Positions 45,388 to 54,852 of a stretch of 64,000 nucleotides of DNA are shown in pieces (positions within the stretch are counted from its first letter, which is position 1; each line of letters starts with the position of its first letter). The stretch covers positions 107,763 through 171,762 of the forward strand of contig NZ_JXTE01000007.1 in NCBI RefSeq assembly GCF_000972385.1, written 5' to 3'. Made by a program: the position numbers and the translations under genes. The notes below the pieces were generated by a model, which was not told the DNA's origin, ran no database searches, and was given only the letters and a program-made list of their open reading frames with translations. The stretch comes from Streptomyces sp. WM6386. Lineage in GTDB: Bacteria > Actinomycetota > Actinomycetes > Streptomycetales > Streptomycetaceae.

Positions 45388-46191
45388 GTGAGTGACACCC
45401 CGGACGTGCTGTCGAGGCTGAACACCGGTGTCGCGCACAACGCGCGTGTGTGGAACCACTGGATCGGCGGCACGGACAACTACGAGGTCGACCGGCGGGT
45501 CGGCGAGCACATCGCCGGGATGTTCCCCGTCATCCGGGCCATCGCCCGCGCCGACCGCGACTTCCTCGGCCGGGCCGTGCGCCACCTGGCCGACGAGCGC
45601 GGGGTACGCCAGTTCCTGGACATCGGCACCGGCCTGCCGACGGGGGACAACACCCACGAGATCGCCCAGCGCATCGCCCCGGACGCGCGGATCGTCTACG
45701 TCGACAACGACCCCACCGTCCTCGCCCACGCCCGCACCCTGCTCACCAGCACCGGCGAGGGCGTCACCGCCTACATCGACGCCGACGTCCACGAGCCGGA
45801 GGCGATCCTCGAACGCGCCGCGCACACCCTGGACTTCACCGAGCCCGTCGCGGTGATGATGCTGGGCATCCTCAACTTCGTGCTCGACCACGACAAGGCG
45901 CGGGACATCGTCCGCCGGTTGCTGGCCGAGGTCCCCTCCGGCAGCTATCTGGTGCTCACCCACCCGACCTTCGACGACGCCCTCGGCGGCGCGGGCCAGA
46001 TCCCGGCCATGAAGTTCTGGAACGAGAACGCCACCCCACCGATCACCGCCCGCAGCGGCACCGACATCGCCGCGTTCTTCGACGGGCTGGACTTCATGGA
46101 GCCGGGTCTGGTGTCGTGCTCGCAGTGGCGCGCCGAGACCGACTCCCCGGGCGCGGTACCGCAGTTCGGCGCGGTGGCCGTGAAACCCTGA
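45388..46191 (+). CDS. DUF574 family S-adenosylmethionine methyltransferase
   Basis: 267 residues, paralogous to the protein at 34011. NARVWNHWIGGTDNYEVD is the family start, FLDIGTGLPTGDNTHEIAQ the glycine motif and IVYVDNDPTVLAHA the acidic strand. In this copy KDNYP is replaced by TDNYE. GTG start with AGGAGAGG upstream. Substrate unknown. It is followed 30 bases later by the glutamine synthetase-like gene. Confidence 0.85.
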   Translation: MSDTPDVLSRLNTGVAHNARVWNHWIGGTDNYEVDRRVGEHIAGMFPVIRAIARADRDFLGRAVRHLADERGVRQFLDIGTGLPTGDNTHEIAQRIAPDARIVYVDNDPTVLAHARTLLTSTGEGVTAYIDADVHEPEAILERAAHTLDFTEPVAVMMLGILNFVLDHDKARDIVRRLLAEVPSGSYLVLTHPTFDDALGGAGQIPAMKFWNENATPPITARSGTDIAAFFDGLDFMEPGLVSCSQWRAETDSPGAVPQFGAVAVKP

Positions 46192-46221
46192 CGCGCAGGC
46201 CCAGCCCGTCGTGGAGGACGT

Positions 46222-47634
46222 ATGACCCCCCTTGCCGACCCCGCCGACCCCGTACCCGGCGGACGTCCCGGTGATGTCGACCGTGCCACCGCCCTGAGCG
46301 ACGAACTGGCCGACAGAGGCGTGCACGGCGTCGTGCTGTCCTACGTCGACACCGCGGGCGTCGGCCGGGTGAAGACGGTCCCGACGGCCAAGTTGGCGTC
46401 GGCCGCGGCCTGGGGCGTCGGTATGTCGCCGGTCTTCGACACCTTCCTGGCGAACGACTCCATCGTCACCACCGACGTCCTCGGCTCCCCGGACGGCGAC
46501 CTGCGCCTCTACCCCGACCTCGACCGACTCGTGGTCCTGGCCGGGCAGCCCGGCTGGGCCTGGGCGCCGGTCGACCGCGTCACCCAGGAGGGCGAGCGGC
46601 ACCCGGGCTGCACCCGCACCCTCCTGCGCCGGCTCGTCGCGGACGCGGAGCAGCGGCACGGGATCACCTTCAAGGCGGCCGTCGAGGTCGAGTGGGCGGT
46701 CGGCCAAGGCCCGTCGGCCGAGGGGGACTTCGTCCCGGCCCTGTCGGGTCCGGCGTACGGCGCGATCCGCCAGGTCGAGGTCAGCGACTACACCGCCGAC
46801 CTGCTGGCCGCGTTCGCGGCACAGGGCGTCGACGTCGACCAGCTTCATCCCGAGTACGCGGCCGGGCAGTTCGAGGTCTCGGTGGGTGCCCTGGACCCGG
46901 TGGCGGCGGCCGACCGGAGCGTGCTGGTGCGGCAGACGATCCGCGCGGTCGCCGCGCGCCACGGGTTCGTGGTCTCGTTCGCCCCGGCGGTCTTCGCCCA
47001 GGGCGTCGGCAACGGCGGCCACCTCCACCTCTCCGCGTGGCGGGACGGCACGAATCTGCACGCCGGCGGCGACGGCCGGTACGGCATGACGGCGGACGCC
47101 GAGTCGTTCACGGCCGGGGTGCTGGCCCATCTCCCCGCCCTCACCGCGGTCACCGCCCCCAGCCCGGCCAGCTATCTGCGCCTCAAACCCTCCCAGTGGG
47201 CAGGGGTGTTCACCGCCTGGGGCCGTGAGACCCGCGAGGCGGCGGTACGCGTCGTCACGGGCACCCTCGGCCTGCGCGACCAGGCGGCCAATCTGGAGGT
47301 CAAGCCGGTCGACCTGGCCGCCAACCCGTATCTGGCGCTGGGGAGTGTGATCGCCGCGGGCCTGGACGGCATCACGTCGTCCGCGCCGCTCCCCGAGGAG
47401 ATCACCGGCGACCCGGCCCGCCTGGCGGCCGACGCCGCGACGGCCCGTGGCGTACGCCGGCTGCCTACGTCGCTGGCGGAGGCGGTGGTGGAGTTCCGCG
47501 GGGACAAGAAGCTGCGCGGCGCCCTGGGCACGGTTCTCGCCGACGCCGTGATCGCCGTACGGGAAGGCGAGATCGCGGCCGTGGCCGGGCTGGACGACGA
47601 GCAGGTCGCGGCGGCGTACCGCTGGAAGTACTGA
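46222..47634 (+). CDS. Glutamine synthetase family protein (amine glutamylation type)
   Basis: 470 residues of the class I glutamine synthetase fold. The N-terminal beta-grasp (VVLSYVDTAGVGRVKTVP), the Glu-containing VEVEWAVG, the ATP/metal segment NGGHLHLSAW and ETREAAVRVV are recognisable. Compared with true glutamine synthetase the ammonium-site loop is changed, as in GlnA3/GlnA4 and FluG proteins that glutamylate polyamines or ethanolamine. GGAGG precedes the ATG. It is coupled, with a one-base gap, to an amidohydrolase gene, a FluG-like pairing. Confidence 0.85.
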   Translation: MTPLADPADPVPGGRPGDVDRATALSDELADRGVHGVVLSYVDTAGVGRVKTVPTAKLASAAAWGVGMSPVFDTFLANDSIVTTDVLGSPDGDLRLYPDLDRLVVLAGQPGWAWAPVDRVTQEGERHPGCTRTLLRRLVADAEQRHGITFKAAVEVEWAVGQGPSAEGDFVPALSGPAYGAIRQVEVSDYTADLLAAFAAQGVDVDQLHPEYAAGQFEVSVGALDPVAAADRSVLVRQTIRAVAARHGFVVSFAPAVFAQGVGNGGHLHLSAWRDGTNLHAGGDGRYGMTADAESFTAGVLAHLPALTAVTAPSPASYLRLKPSQWAGVFTAWGRETREAAVRVVTGTLGLRDQAANLEVKPVDLAANPYLALGSVIAAGLDGITSSAPLPEEITGDPARLAADAATARGVRRLPTSLAEAVVEFRGDKKLRGALGTVLADAVIAVREGEIAAVAGLDDEQVAAAYRWKY

Positions 47635-47635
47635 C

Positions 47636-48736
47636 ATGGGCGCGGTCCACGAGGCGCTCGCCGCCCTGAGCCTGGTCGACCACCACTGCCACGGTGTCGT
47701 GACCGCCGATCTGGACCGGCCCGGCTTCGAATCACTGCTGACCGAGGGCGACCGCTGGCCGGGCGGCTCGCCGTTCGACACCCCGGTGGGCGTGGCCGTA
47801 CGCCGCCACTGCGCACCGCTGCTGGACCTGGACCGGCATGCCCCGCCGCGGCAGTACCTGGCGCGGCGGACGGAACTGGGCTGGCAGGAGGTGAACCGCC
47901 GCTTCCTGGCCGCCGCGGGCACTGGCACGTACTGCGTGGACACCGGATTCGGTCCGGCCGAGCTCGCCGCGGACGACGTGTACGAGGTCGTCCGGCTGGA
48001 GAGCGTCGAGGAGGCGATGGCGGCCGAGGGTGTGGAGCCCGACACGTACGCGCAGGCCTTCTGCTCGGCGGCGCGGAAGGCGGTGGGGCGGCCGGGCGTG
48101 GTGGCGGTGAAGTCCGTGGCGGCGTACCGGACGGGCTTCGACCTGGATCCGGCGCGTCCGTCGGCGGCGGAGGTCGAGCGGGCGGCGCGGCACCGGCTCG
48201 CGGCGGGCGGCCGGCTGGAGGACCCGGTCCTCGTACGGAACCTGCTCTGGACGGCGGTCGACCTGGGCCTCCCGCTCCAGCTGCACACGGGGTTCGGCGA
48301 CAACGACATCCGGCTGCACAAGGTGGACCCCACGCACCTCACGGACTGGCTGCATCTGAGCGCCGGTACGATCCCGGTACTGCTGCTGCACTGCTGGCCG
48401 TACCAGCGGCAGGCCGGCTATCTGGCGGCGGTCTTCGAGCAGGTGTACCTCGACGTGGGGCTGACCTTGCACCACGTCGGCCCGGCGCGGGCGCGGGCGG
48501 TACTGGAGGAGGCGCTGGAGATCACACCGTTCCGCAAACTGCTGTACAGCTCCGACGCGTACGGCCTGTCCGAGTTCTACGCGCTCGGCGCACTGTCCTT
48601 CCGCAAGGGCCTGGGCGAGCTGCTCCAGAACCGGGTGGACGACGACGAGCTGAGCCTGTCCGACGCGCTGCGGCTCGCAGAGTGGGCGGGAGCACACAAT
48701 GCCCATCGGGTCTACCGCCTTTCCGGCCCCTCCTGA
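47636..48736 (+). CDS. Amidohydrolase-2 family protein (FluG N-domain-like)
   Basis: 366 residues of the TIM-barrel amidohydrolase family. The metal-binding start is VDHHCHG (His17, His19). LQLHTGFGDNDIRL and LLHCWPY provide further ligands, and YSSDAYGLSEFY the conserved Asp. In fungal FluG this domain is fused to a glutamine synthetase domain; here the two are separate, adjacent genes. It probably hydrolyses a gamma-glutamyl amide or a related amide made or used by its partner, which is inference. Confidence 0.85.
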   Translation: MGAVHEALAALSLVDHHCHGVVTADLDRPGFESLLTEGDRWPGGSPFDTPVGVAVRRHCAPLLDLDRHAPPRQYLARRTELGWQEVNRRFLAAAGTGTYCVDTGFGPAELAADDVYEVVRLESVEEAMAAEGVEPDTYAQAFCSAARKAVGRPGVVAVKSVAAYRTGFDLDPARPSAAEVERAARHRLAAGGRLEDPVLVRNLLWTAVDLGLPLQLHTGFGDNDIRLHKVDPTHLTDWLHLSAGTIPVLLLHCWPYQRQAGYLAAVFEQVYLDVGLTLHHVGPARARAVLEEALEITPFRKLLYSSDAYGLSEFYALGALSFRKGLGELLQNRVDDDELSLSDALRLAEWAGAHNAHRVYRLSGPS

Positions 48737-48739
48737 AAG

Positions 48740-48745
48740 TATGAT
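48740..48745 (+). promoter_or_regulatory. -10 box of a probable leaderless promoter (DUF4916 gene)
   Basis: TATGAT, nearly consensus, ends six bases before the ATG at 48752. No Shine-Dalgarno site lies between. Confidence 0.5.
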
Positions 48746-48751
48746 CAAGCA

Positions 48752-49288
48752 ATGTCTGACATGACCGAAACCACGCCCGGCTGGCTGACTACGGACGACC
48801 TCGAGCAGGCGCGCGCCCGGATGCCGATCCTGTACGTCGAGGCCGTGCCCGTGCGCGTCGACGACAGCGGCGAAGTCACCAGCGTCGGCCTGCTGCTGCG
48901 CATCGGCTCCGGCGGGACGGTCAGCCGGACGCTGGTCTCGGGCCGTGTTCTGCACCACGAGCGCGTCCGCGACGCCCTCATGCGGAACCTGGAGAAGGAC
49001 CTCGGCCCGGTGGCACTGCCCCGCATCCCGGCGGCCCTGCAGCCCTTCACGGTGGCCGAGTACTTCCCGACGCAGGGCATCACGCCGTACCACGACCCCC
49101 GACAGCACGCGGTGTCGCTGGTCTACGTCGTCCCGGTGAGCGGCGACTGCCGTCCCCGCCAGGACGCCCTGGACCTGGTCTGGTTCAGCCCCCAGGACGC
49201 CGTGTCGGAGGCGGTGCAGAGCGAGATGCCCGGCGGGCACGGGGTGCTGCTGAAGCAGGCCCTGGCACACCTGGGCTGCGCGGTCTGA
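48752..49288 (+). CDS. DUF4916/Nudix-like protein with degenerate Nudix box
   Basis: 178 residues. The fold looks like a Nudix hydrolase, but the box region reads GRVLHHERVRDALMRNLEKDLG, given here only as its end RNLEKDLG. The usual REx2EExG is thus changed to R-N-L-E-K-D-L-G and two of the metal-binding Glu residues are gone. Such proteins in actinobacteria are classed as DUF4916. Catalysis is doubtful; binding of a nucleotide-like ligand is possible. Confidence 0.75.
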   Translation: MSDMTETTPGWLTTDDLEQARARMPILYVEAVPVRVDDSGEVTSVGLLLRIGSGGTVSRTLVSGRVLHHERVRDALMRNLEKDLGPVALPRIPAALQPFTVAEYFPTQGITPYHDPRQHAVSLVYVVPVSGDCRPRQDALDLVWFSPQDAVSEAVQSEMPGGHGVLLKQALAHLGCAV

Positions 49289-49304
49289 CCGCAGGCCGGC
49301 GGTC
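49287..49304. terminator. Short hairpin terminator
   Basis: GACCGC and GCGGTC pair around a six-base loop right at the stop of the DUF4916 gene. The rest of the 168-base gap up to the next gene shows no other feature I can support. Confidence 0.5.
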
Positions 49305-49456
49305 CCGCTGCTCGAGCGCTTCACCCGAGCGAACCGAGACCTCACGCATCCCTGAGGAGTACAACCATTCGGCGAGCGCTGACGTCTCACTCCCGGGAAC
49401 TCGCGTTCCCCGTAGTTCGACCGTCCGCCACCGTCGATTCACACAAAGGGACCCGC

Positions 49457-50725
49457 ATGTTCCAGGCCGTTCCCGGCTCTCGTACGCTCCGACAGACCAC
49501 CGGTGCGCTCGGCGCCGTCGCACTGATGGCACTGGGCGCCACGCCCGCCGTCGCCGACGACTCGACGCCCGAACTGGTGCTGGGAGAGATCGCGCCCGTG
49601 ACGGGGCTGAAGCCGGGCAGCGCCTTCGACGTACCGGTCTCCTTCACGAACACGGGCACCGAGGCGCTCGGCAAGGTCTGGTTGTCGTACTCCCTCACCC
49701 AGGGTCTGAGCCACACCGAGCTGCCCTCCAACTGCGCGCGCTACGAGGTCGGTTCCTTCGACGAGGCGCCCAGCTACTCGTACGCGGTCTGCGAGTTCGA
49801 CCAGAGCGTGGAGCCCGGGATCGTCTACGCGCCCGAGAAGTCACCGGAGTTCAAGGCCCTCGGCAAGGCCTACACCGATGAACTCCGCGCCGTCGTGGCC
49901 GCGGACGACCCCGCGCCCACGGAGGGCGTCGACGAGGGACCGGTGCCCGGCACCGGGCCCGCCGTGAAACTCGTCGAGCAGCCCGACGCCACCCCGGCCG
50001 CCCCGGGCTCCGGCGAGCACGAGGGCTGGGACGCCGCCGACGTGCCGGTGACGGCGGTCAACACGGCCGACTTCCAGGTGAGCGGTGCGAAGTTGAAGGG
50101 CAAGGTCGGCGAAACCCTGTCCTTCGAGGTGAAGTTCACCAACGCCGGACCCGCGTGGGTGCGCAGGGAGTCCGGCACCGGGGCGACCAAGGTCGTCGTC
50201 CAGATGCCCGCCGGGACGACCGTGACCAAGGCCCACGGATTCTGCGACAAGATCGCGGCCCGTACCTACGAGTGCGGCACCAGCCAGGCCTGGGTCGACC
50301 CGGGTGACGGCCAGACCTACACCTTCAAGCTGCGGATCGACAAGGCGGTGGCCGGAGCCAAGGGCTCGGTGAAGCTGGCCGGTGAGCCCAGGCCGTTCGA
50401 CGAGAACACGGCGAACGACACCGCCGCCATCCTCCTCGACGTCGCCGGCAGCGGCGGATCGACGGGCGGAGGCGGCTCCACCGACGGGGGCGGGTCCACG
50501 GGCGGCGGGGGCGCCACGGCCACTCCGAGCGGGGACTCCACCGACGGCGGCGGCTCCACGTCGTCCACCGGCGGTTCCACCACGGGCGGCTCCTCCCCCC
50601 TCGACGGCGACCTGGCGAGCACCGGCTCCTCCTCGACGCTGCCCCTCGCGGGTGCGGCGGCCGCGGCCGTCGCCGTCGGCACCGGTGCCGTGCTGGTGGT
50701 ACGGCGCCGAAAGACCCGCCGGTAA
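49457..50725 (+). CDS. Cell-wall-anchored LAxTG protein (class E sortase substrate)
   Basis: 422 residues. A signal peptide of about 33 residues ends at TPAVA. Two Ig-like or DUF11-like beta domains follow (FDVPVSFTNTGTEALGKVW; LSFEVKFTNAGPAWV). A 70-residue Gly/Ser/Thr linker spans the wall, then LASTG at residues 386-390, a hydrophobic helix and the basic tail RRRKTRR. LAxTG is the motif of actinobacterial class E sortases. The ligand is unknown. No sortase gene is in the window. Confidence 0.88.
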   Translation: MFQAVPGSRTLRQTTGALGAVALMALGATPAVADDSTPELVLGEIAPVTGLKPGSAFDVPVSFTNTGTEALGKVWLSYSLTQGLSHTELPSNCARYEVGSFDEAPSYSYAVCEFDQSVEPGIVYAPEKSPEFKALGKAYTDELRAVVAADDPAPTEGVDEGPVPGTGPAVKLVEQPDATPAAPGSGEHEGWDAADVPVTAVNTADFQVSGAKLKGKVGETLSFEVKFTNAGPAWVRRESGTGATKVVVQMPAGTTVTKAHGFCDKIAARTYECGTSQAWVDPGDGQTYTFKLRIDKAVAGAKGSVKLAGEPRPFDENTANDTAAILLDVAGSGGSTGGGGSTDGGGSTGGGGATATPSGDSTDGGGSTSSTGGSTTGGSSPLDGDLASTGSSSTLPLAGAAAAAVAVGTGAVLVVRRRKTRR

Positions 50726-50731
50726 GGGCCC

Positions 50732-53224
50732 TCAGCCGCCCCTCTTGATCTGCCGCAGGATCGTCTCGTCGCTGATCTTCGTGTCGGCGGCGAGAAGCTG
50801 GGCCTTGCTCAGGATCAGCGACAGCCGGTCGTCCTCGAACGGCAGGAACACCGTGCCCTCGGTCCTGCGGCGCGCCGGCACGATGCACAGATAGGAATCG
50901 TCCGGCTCCATCAGGATGTTCGCCGAGCCGAGATGGATCCGGTACGTACGCAGATCGCCGCGCACGCTCAGCCAGCGGCCGGCGATCGAGCAGCGGTCGG
51001 CGATCTTCAGGCGCGGCAGGATCCGCTCCAGCACCTCGCGGCGGACCTCGGCACTCACCGTCAGGTCGCCGAAGCCGGCTCTCCGCCAGTAGGCGGCGTG
51101 ACGGCTCTCGCCCCGATCACTCCACTCGGGGTCCGCCGCGATCGAGGTGACGCCCACGAACAGATCGACGTCGCGCATCGCCTCGCTGAACACCAGCGGC
51201 TCCACGTCGGCCAGCGGAGTCTCGCGCCAGCGCCGGCCGTCCCGTCGTTCGAAGCGCACCTGGTCGGTGGCGGCACGCTCGACGTCGTGGCCCCCGTCGT
51301 CCGCGGGTTCGTGGTGGAAGCAGACCCGCCACCGGCCGTCGGCGAACTCGGCCCGGGCCTCCCCGTGCCGACCGCCGTCGTAGCGGCCCAGGAAGTCGGT
51401 CTGCCAGCCGCGCTCCTTGAACAGCGCGTAGAGCTGCCGGTAGTGGACGATGTGGGCGGCGAACCGGTTGGAGTAGACGCCGGTCTCCTCCTCGGCCGGA
51501 GTGAGCAGATAGAGCTCCCGGAAAGCCTGCTTGAACGGCTGCCGCAGCCGCTCGCCGACGATCCGCTCCCGCCACGCCCCGATCTCGTCCACCGACGCCC
51601 GGACGGGGTGCCACAGCCGCACCCGTTCAGGCCGGCCGTCCGGCCGAGCGGCCGGCGCCACGGCGCGCCACGCCCCGTCAGCGCCCTGGAACTCCCAGAT
51701 CAGGCCACGCACGAGCACACCCGTGACCGGGTGGTCGCGGTAGTGGCGACACCATTGGTCGTACGGCCATTCCCGCGCCGCCGACATCAGTGCCTCGACC
51801 CGGCCACGCTCCCCCGCCAGCGTGCCGCGCACCTCCCTGACCAGGGCCTTCAACTCCTTGAGCTCCTCCGGGAACCCGTCCTTCAGCGCGGCGGGCGCCG
51901 TGCGGGACGTCCGCCCGTCGGGGGCGGTGAAGCCGATCCGTACGGTCGTCGCGTCCTGGATCTCCACCCGGACCCGGTGGCCGCCCACCTCACGTTCCAG
52001 CGAGCCGTCCGCTGCCAGGCCGTGGTCGGGCACGCTGCGCTCGACGAGCTGCTCCGGGGTGATGCCCTGCCGCCCGGCCGCCGCCGTGAGCGCGGTGTCG
52101 AGCTGCTTGCGCAAACCGCGGTGCCTGATCCGGGACCGGAGCCGCCACAGGGACTCCAGCGCGGCCGGGTCGTCGATCTCGGCCAGCGCGTTGATCGCGG
52201 CGCCCGCGAGCTTGAGGTCCTCGGCCACGCCGGTCGGCCGGGCGGCGCCGGTGCGCAGCGCCAGGGCGTCGAGGTACGGCACCGCCGCCGGGCCGTCGGT
52301 CAGGGCGGCGGCCCAGACCATGCCGCGCGCGAGGTCGCCGTCGTTCTGGTGGACGACGTAGTGGTAGTGGTGGTCGCCGTACTCCCCGGCGGTCTGCCGC
52401 CCGTGCTCCCTGCTGCACAGCGGCTCGCCCTTTGCCAGTGCCCTCAGTGTTTCGGCGACGAGGTCGCGCCCCGATGCCGCTTCGACGGCCGTCAGACACG
52501 TCCGGCGCCAGCGCTGTGTGGGACGCGGCGCCGTCAGGTCGGCCAAGTGCCTTATGAGGCCGGCCAGTTCGGCCCCGGGACCGGCGATCGCGCGGGCGCG
52601 GAGCGCAGCGGCCCAGGGCGCCTGCCCGGGGATGAGGCCGTCGGGGATCTCCGCGCCGTCCACGAGCGCCAGCAGGGCGCGGAGGCGACGGGCGAGGGAG
52701 GCGGCTCCCGATCCGATCTCCGTGTCCAGGAGCTCCGTGTGCGCCCACCGCAGCCAGGGCGCGATGGTGCGAAGATCCTCGGCGTCGAGTTCCTCCGCGG
52801 CGCTCAGGGCGGACCCGAGCGCGTTGGCGAACCAGAAGCCCATGTCGTACTCGGCGGAGCGCAGCAGCATCACCGCGACCTCGGCGGGCGTCCACCCGCG
52901 CACTCGCGAGACCAGGGAGCCGATCTCCGATTCGTAGTGCCACAGCGTGTCGCCGAAACTCGCGGCGAGCAGCAGGCTCAGGACCGCGGCCCGGCCCTCC
53001 TCGTCCCCGCAGGCGGCGAGGCCCGCCTCGATCTCGGCCTGTATCCGCGCGTCCCGCATATGGGACTGCTCGGGCGTGTACGCGCCATGCAGCCCCGCTG
53101 CGAATTCGGCTCGCTGCCGTTCCAGAAGATCGACGAGCCAGCGCGCACGTGCGAGCGCGCCCGCCCGCACGTCGTCGAACGGGTCGTTCCTGCGGGCCTG
53201 GGCCACCAAGGTGTCGTAGAGCAT
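50732..53224 (-). CDS. DUF4132 domain protein
   Basis: 830 residues, probably cytoplasmic. The N-terminal 430 residues are helical and HEAT-like (repeated LWRLRSRIRHRGLRKQL-type helices). The C-terminal part, from about residue 440, is the DUF4132 region with LKELKALVREVRGTL, WEFQGADGAWRAVAP, LWHPVRAS and FKQAFRELYLLTPAEE. The end PRLKIADRCSIAGRWLSVRG is also conserved in this family. E. coli MolR/YehI are distant relatives of unknown role. It converges with the LAxTG gene with six bases between. Confidence 0.8.
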   Translation of the reverse strand: MLYDTLVAQARRNDPFDDVRAGALARARWLVDLLERQRAEFAAGLHGAYTPEQSHMRDARIQAEIEAGLAACGDEEGRAAVLSLLLAASFGDTLWHYESEIGSLVSRVRGWTPAEVAVMLLRSAEYDMGFWFANALGSALSAAEELDAEDLRTIAPWLRWAHTELLDTEIGSGAASLARRLRALLALVDGAEIPDGLIPGQAPWAAALRARAIAGPGAELAGLIRHLADLTAPRPTQRWRRTCLTAVEAASGRDLVAETLRALAKGEPLCSREHGRQTAGEYGDHHYHYVVHQNDGDLARGMVWAAALTDGPAAVPYLDALALRTGAARPTGVAEDLKLAGAAINALAEIDDPAALESLWRLRSRIRHRGLRKQLDTALTAAAGRQGITPEQLVERSVPDHGLAADGSLEREVGGHRVRVEIQDATTVRIGFTAPDGRTSRTAPAALKDGFPEELKELKALVREVRGTLAGERGRVEALMSAAREWPYDQWCRHYRDHPVTGVLVRGLIWEFQGADGAWRAVAPAARPDGRPERVRLWHPVRASVDEIGAWRERIVGERLRQPFKQAFRELYLLTPAEEETGVYSNRFAAHIVHYRQLYALFKERGWQTDFLGRYDGGRHGEARAEFADGRWRVCFHHEPADDGGHDVERAATDQVRFERRDGRRWRETPLADVEPLVFSEAMRDVDLFVGVTSIAADPEWSDRGESRHAAYWRRAGFGDLTVSAEVRREVLERILPRLKIADRCSIAGRWLSVRGDLRTYRIHLGSANILMEPDDSYLCIVPARRRTEGTVFLPFEDDRLSLILSKAQLLAADTKISDETILRQIKRGG

Positions 53225-53276
53225 GGCGGGATGATGGCAGGGGGCACTGACAACGCGATCAAGCGATGCGACGAAA

Positions 53277-53314
53277 GAAGGGCCTCCACAGGCTCTCGCC
53301 TGTGAAGACCCTTC
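53277..53314. terminator. Hairpin terminator of the second tRNA-Pro
   Basis: GAAGGG/CCCTTC and CACAGGC/GCCTGTG form a nearly continuous stem with a four-base loop, beginning six bases past the tRNA 3' end on the minus strand. It also separates the tRNA from the DUF4132 gene. Confidence 0.75.
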
Positions 53315-53320
53315 ACACCG

Positions 53321-53394
<74 letters not shown>

Positions 53395-53475
53395 GTGTCC
53401 GTCTGACCTGGGGTTTCCCCCGGCCGAACGTGCAGGGAAACAATACCGCACTCGGGTCGGTGGTCGCGCACCCGT

Positions 53476-54769
53476 TTATTCGGGGCCGATGGTCCGGGGG
53501 CGGGCGTCGGCGCGCACGAGGTCACGTATCGCGGGGACCGAGAGCAGGGCGGCGCAGACGACGAGGCTGGTCGCACCGGCGACGAGGAGCACGTGGTCGG
53601 CGCCGAGGACCCCGGCGGAGGGTCCGGCGAGGGCCTGGCCGACGGGCATCAGGGCGAGGGAGCCCGCCACGTCGTAGGCGTGGATGCGGTTGAGGGCATC
53701 CGGTGGTACCTGGGTCTGGACGCTGGTCGACCACATCACGCTCCAGAACGCCATGCCCACTCCGGCGACCGCGGCGCCGGCCGCCATGGCCGGTACACCG
53801 AGGCCGGCGCCGACGCTCGCCGGGAAGGCTCCGAAGCCGACCAGGGCGATCGCCCCGGCGCGCAGCATCCGGCGGGGGCGCAGTCGCAGCGCGAGGAGTC
53901 CGCCGATCACCGTGCCGGCGCCGAGGGCGGAGTTCACCAGGCCGTAGGCGCGTGGGCCGTGCTCCTGGACCACCTCCGTCGCGACCAGGGGGACGGTCGG
54001 GCCCGAGACGGCGATCATGTAGAGGCCCCAGATGGCGATCACGCCCCACAGCCAGGTGCGGGATCTGAACTCCCGCCAGCCCTCGACCAGATCGGCCCCG
54101 AAGGTGCTGGTCGGGTGCGGGTGCAGGCCGTCGTCGGGGGCGCGCGGGGGCAGGCGCAGCAGGAGGAGGCACAGGGCGCTCACGGCGTAGGTGGTGGCGT
54201 GGGTCGCGAAGACGCCGCCGGGCGAGGCGAAGCCGACGAGCACACCGGCGAAGGCTGGGCCGGCGAGCTGGGCGCAGGCCTCGGCGACGCGTATCGCGCC
54301 GTTCGCGCCCTGGACGTCGGTGGCGAGGCGGCGCAACCGTGCTCGCGACACCTGGCTGGAACAGGGCGCCGGCCACGCCGTTGGTGAATCCGATGGCGCA
54401 GATCTGCCAGAGCACCACATGCCCGGAGAAGAAGAGCGTGGCGGCCAGGGCCTGGGTGCCCACGCGCACCAGGTCGGCGCCGATCATCAGCCTGCGGGTG
54501 TCGAAGCGGTCCGCGATGACCCCGCCGAAGACGACGAACCCGGCGAAGGCGGCCGCCGTCGCGGCCATGGCGAGGCCGACCGCACCCGCCCCGTACCCGT
54601 GCTGGAGCAGGCCCGCGGCAAGGGCGACGGGCAGCATGGTGTCGCCGAGCCCGGCGACGGCCCGCGCGGCGAAGAACAGGGCGAAGTCCCGCGACCAGAC
54701 GGGGGGACCAGCCGGCGTTCTCCCCTGGTCACCGACAACGCGCTCGGCGTGCGACGACGTCCCGGTCAC
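53476..54769 (-). pseudogene. MFS transporter with a single-base frameshift
   Basis: The N-terminal part (from a GTG at 54769: DFALFFAARAVAGLGDTMLP, then FVVFGGVIADRFDTRR and LFQPGVASTVA) is in one frame. The rest (RLATDVQGANGAIRVAEA onward, six or more helices) is in the next. The switch falls at about 54328-54336, where one extra C in a GC-rich run would explain it. Repairing it gives about 430 residues, a normal MFS length with twelve helices. It may be a real mutation or a sequencing error. Confidence 0.75.
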
Positions 54770-54852
54770 CTCTCACGCCCTCCCCGTCAGGTCCGCCCCG
54801 GCTCTCACGGCTCCGGATCATGCCACGGGGGCCGACGGCGTCCGAGGGATTT

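Noticed and set aside
45265-48342. A 1025-codon open frame on the minus strand
   Set aside because: Antisense to the methyltransferase, glutamine synthetase-like and amidohydrolase genes, and without recognisable motifs.
50450-50620. Gly/Ser/Thr-rich repeats in the LAxTG protein as a DNA repeat element
   Set aside because: They are in frame and form the wall-spanning linker expected in front of a sortase signal.
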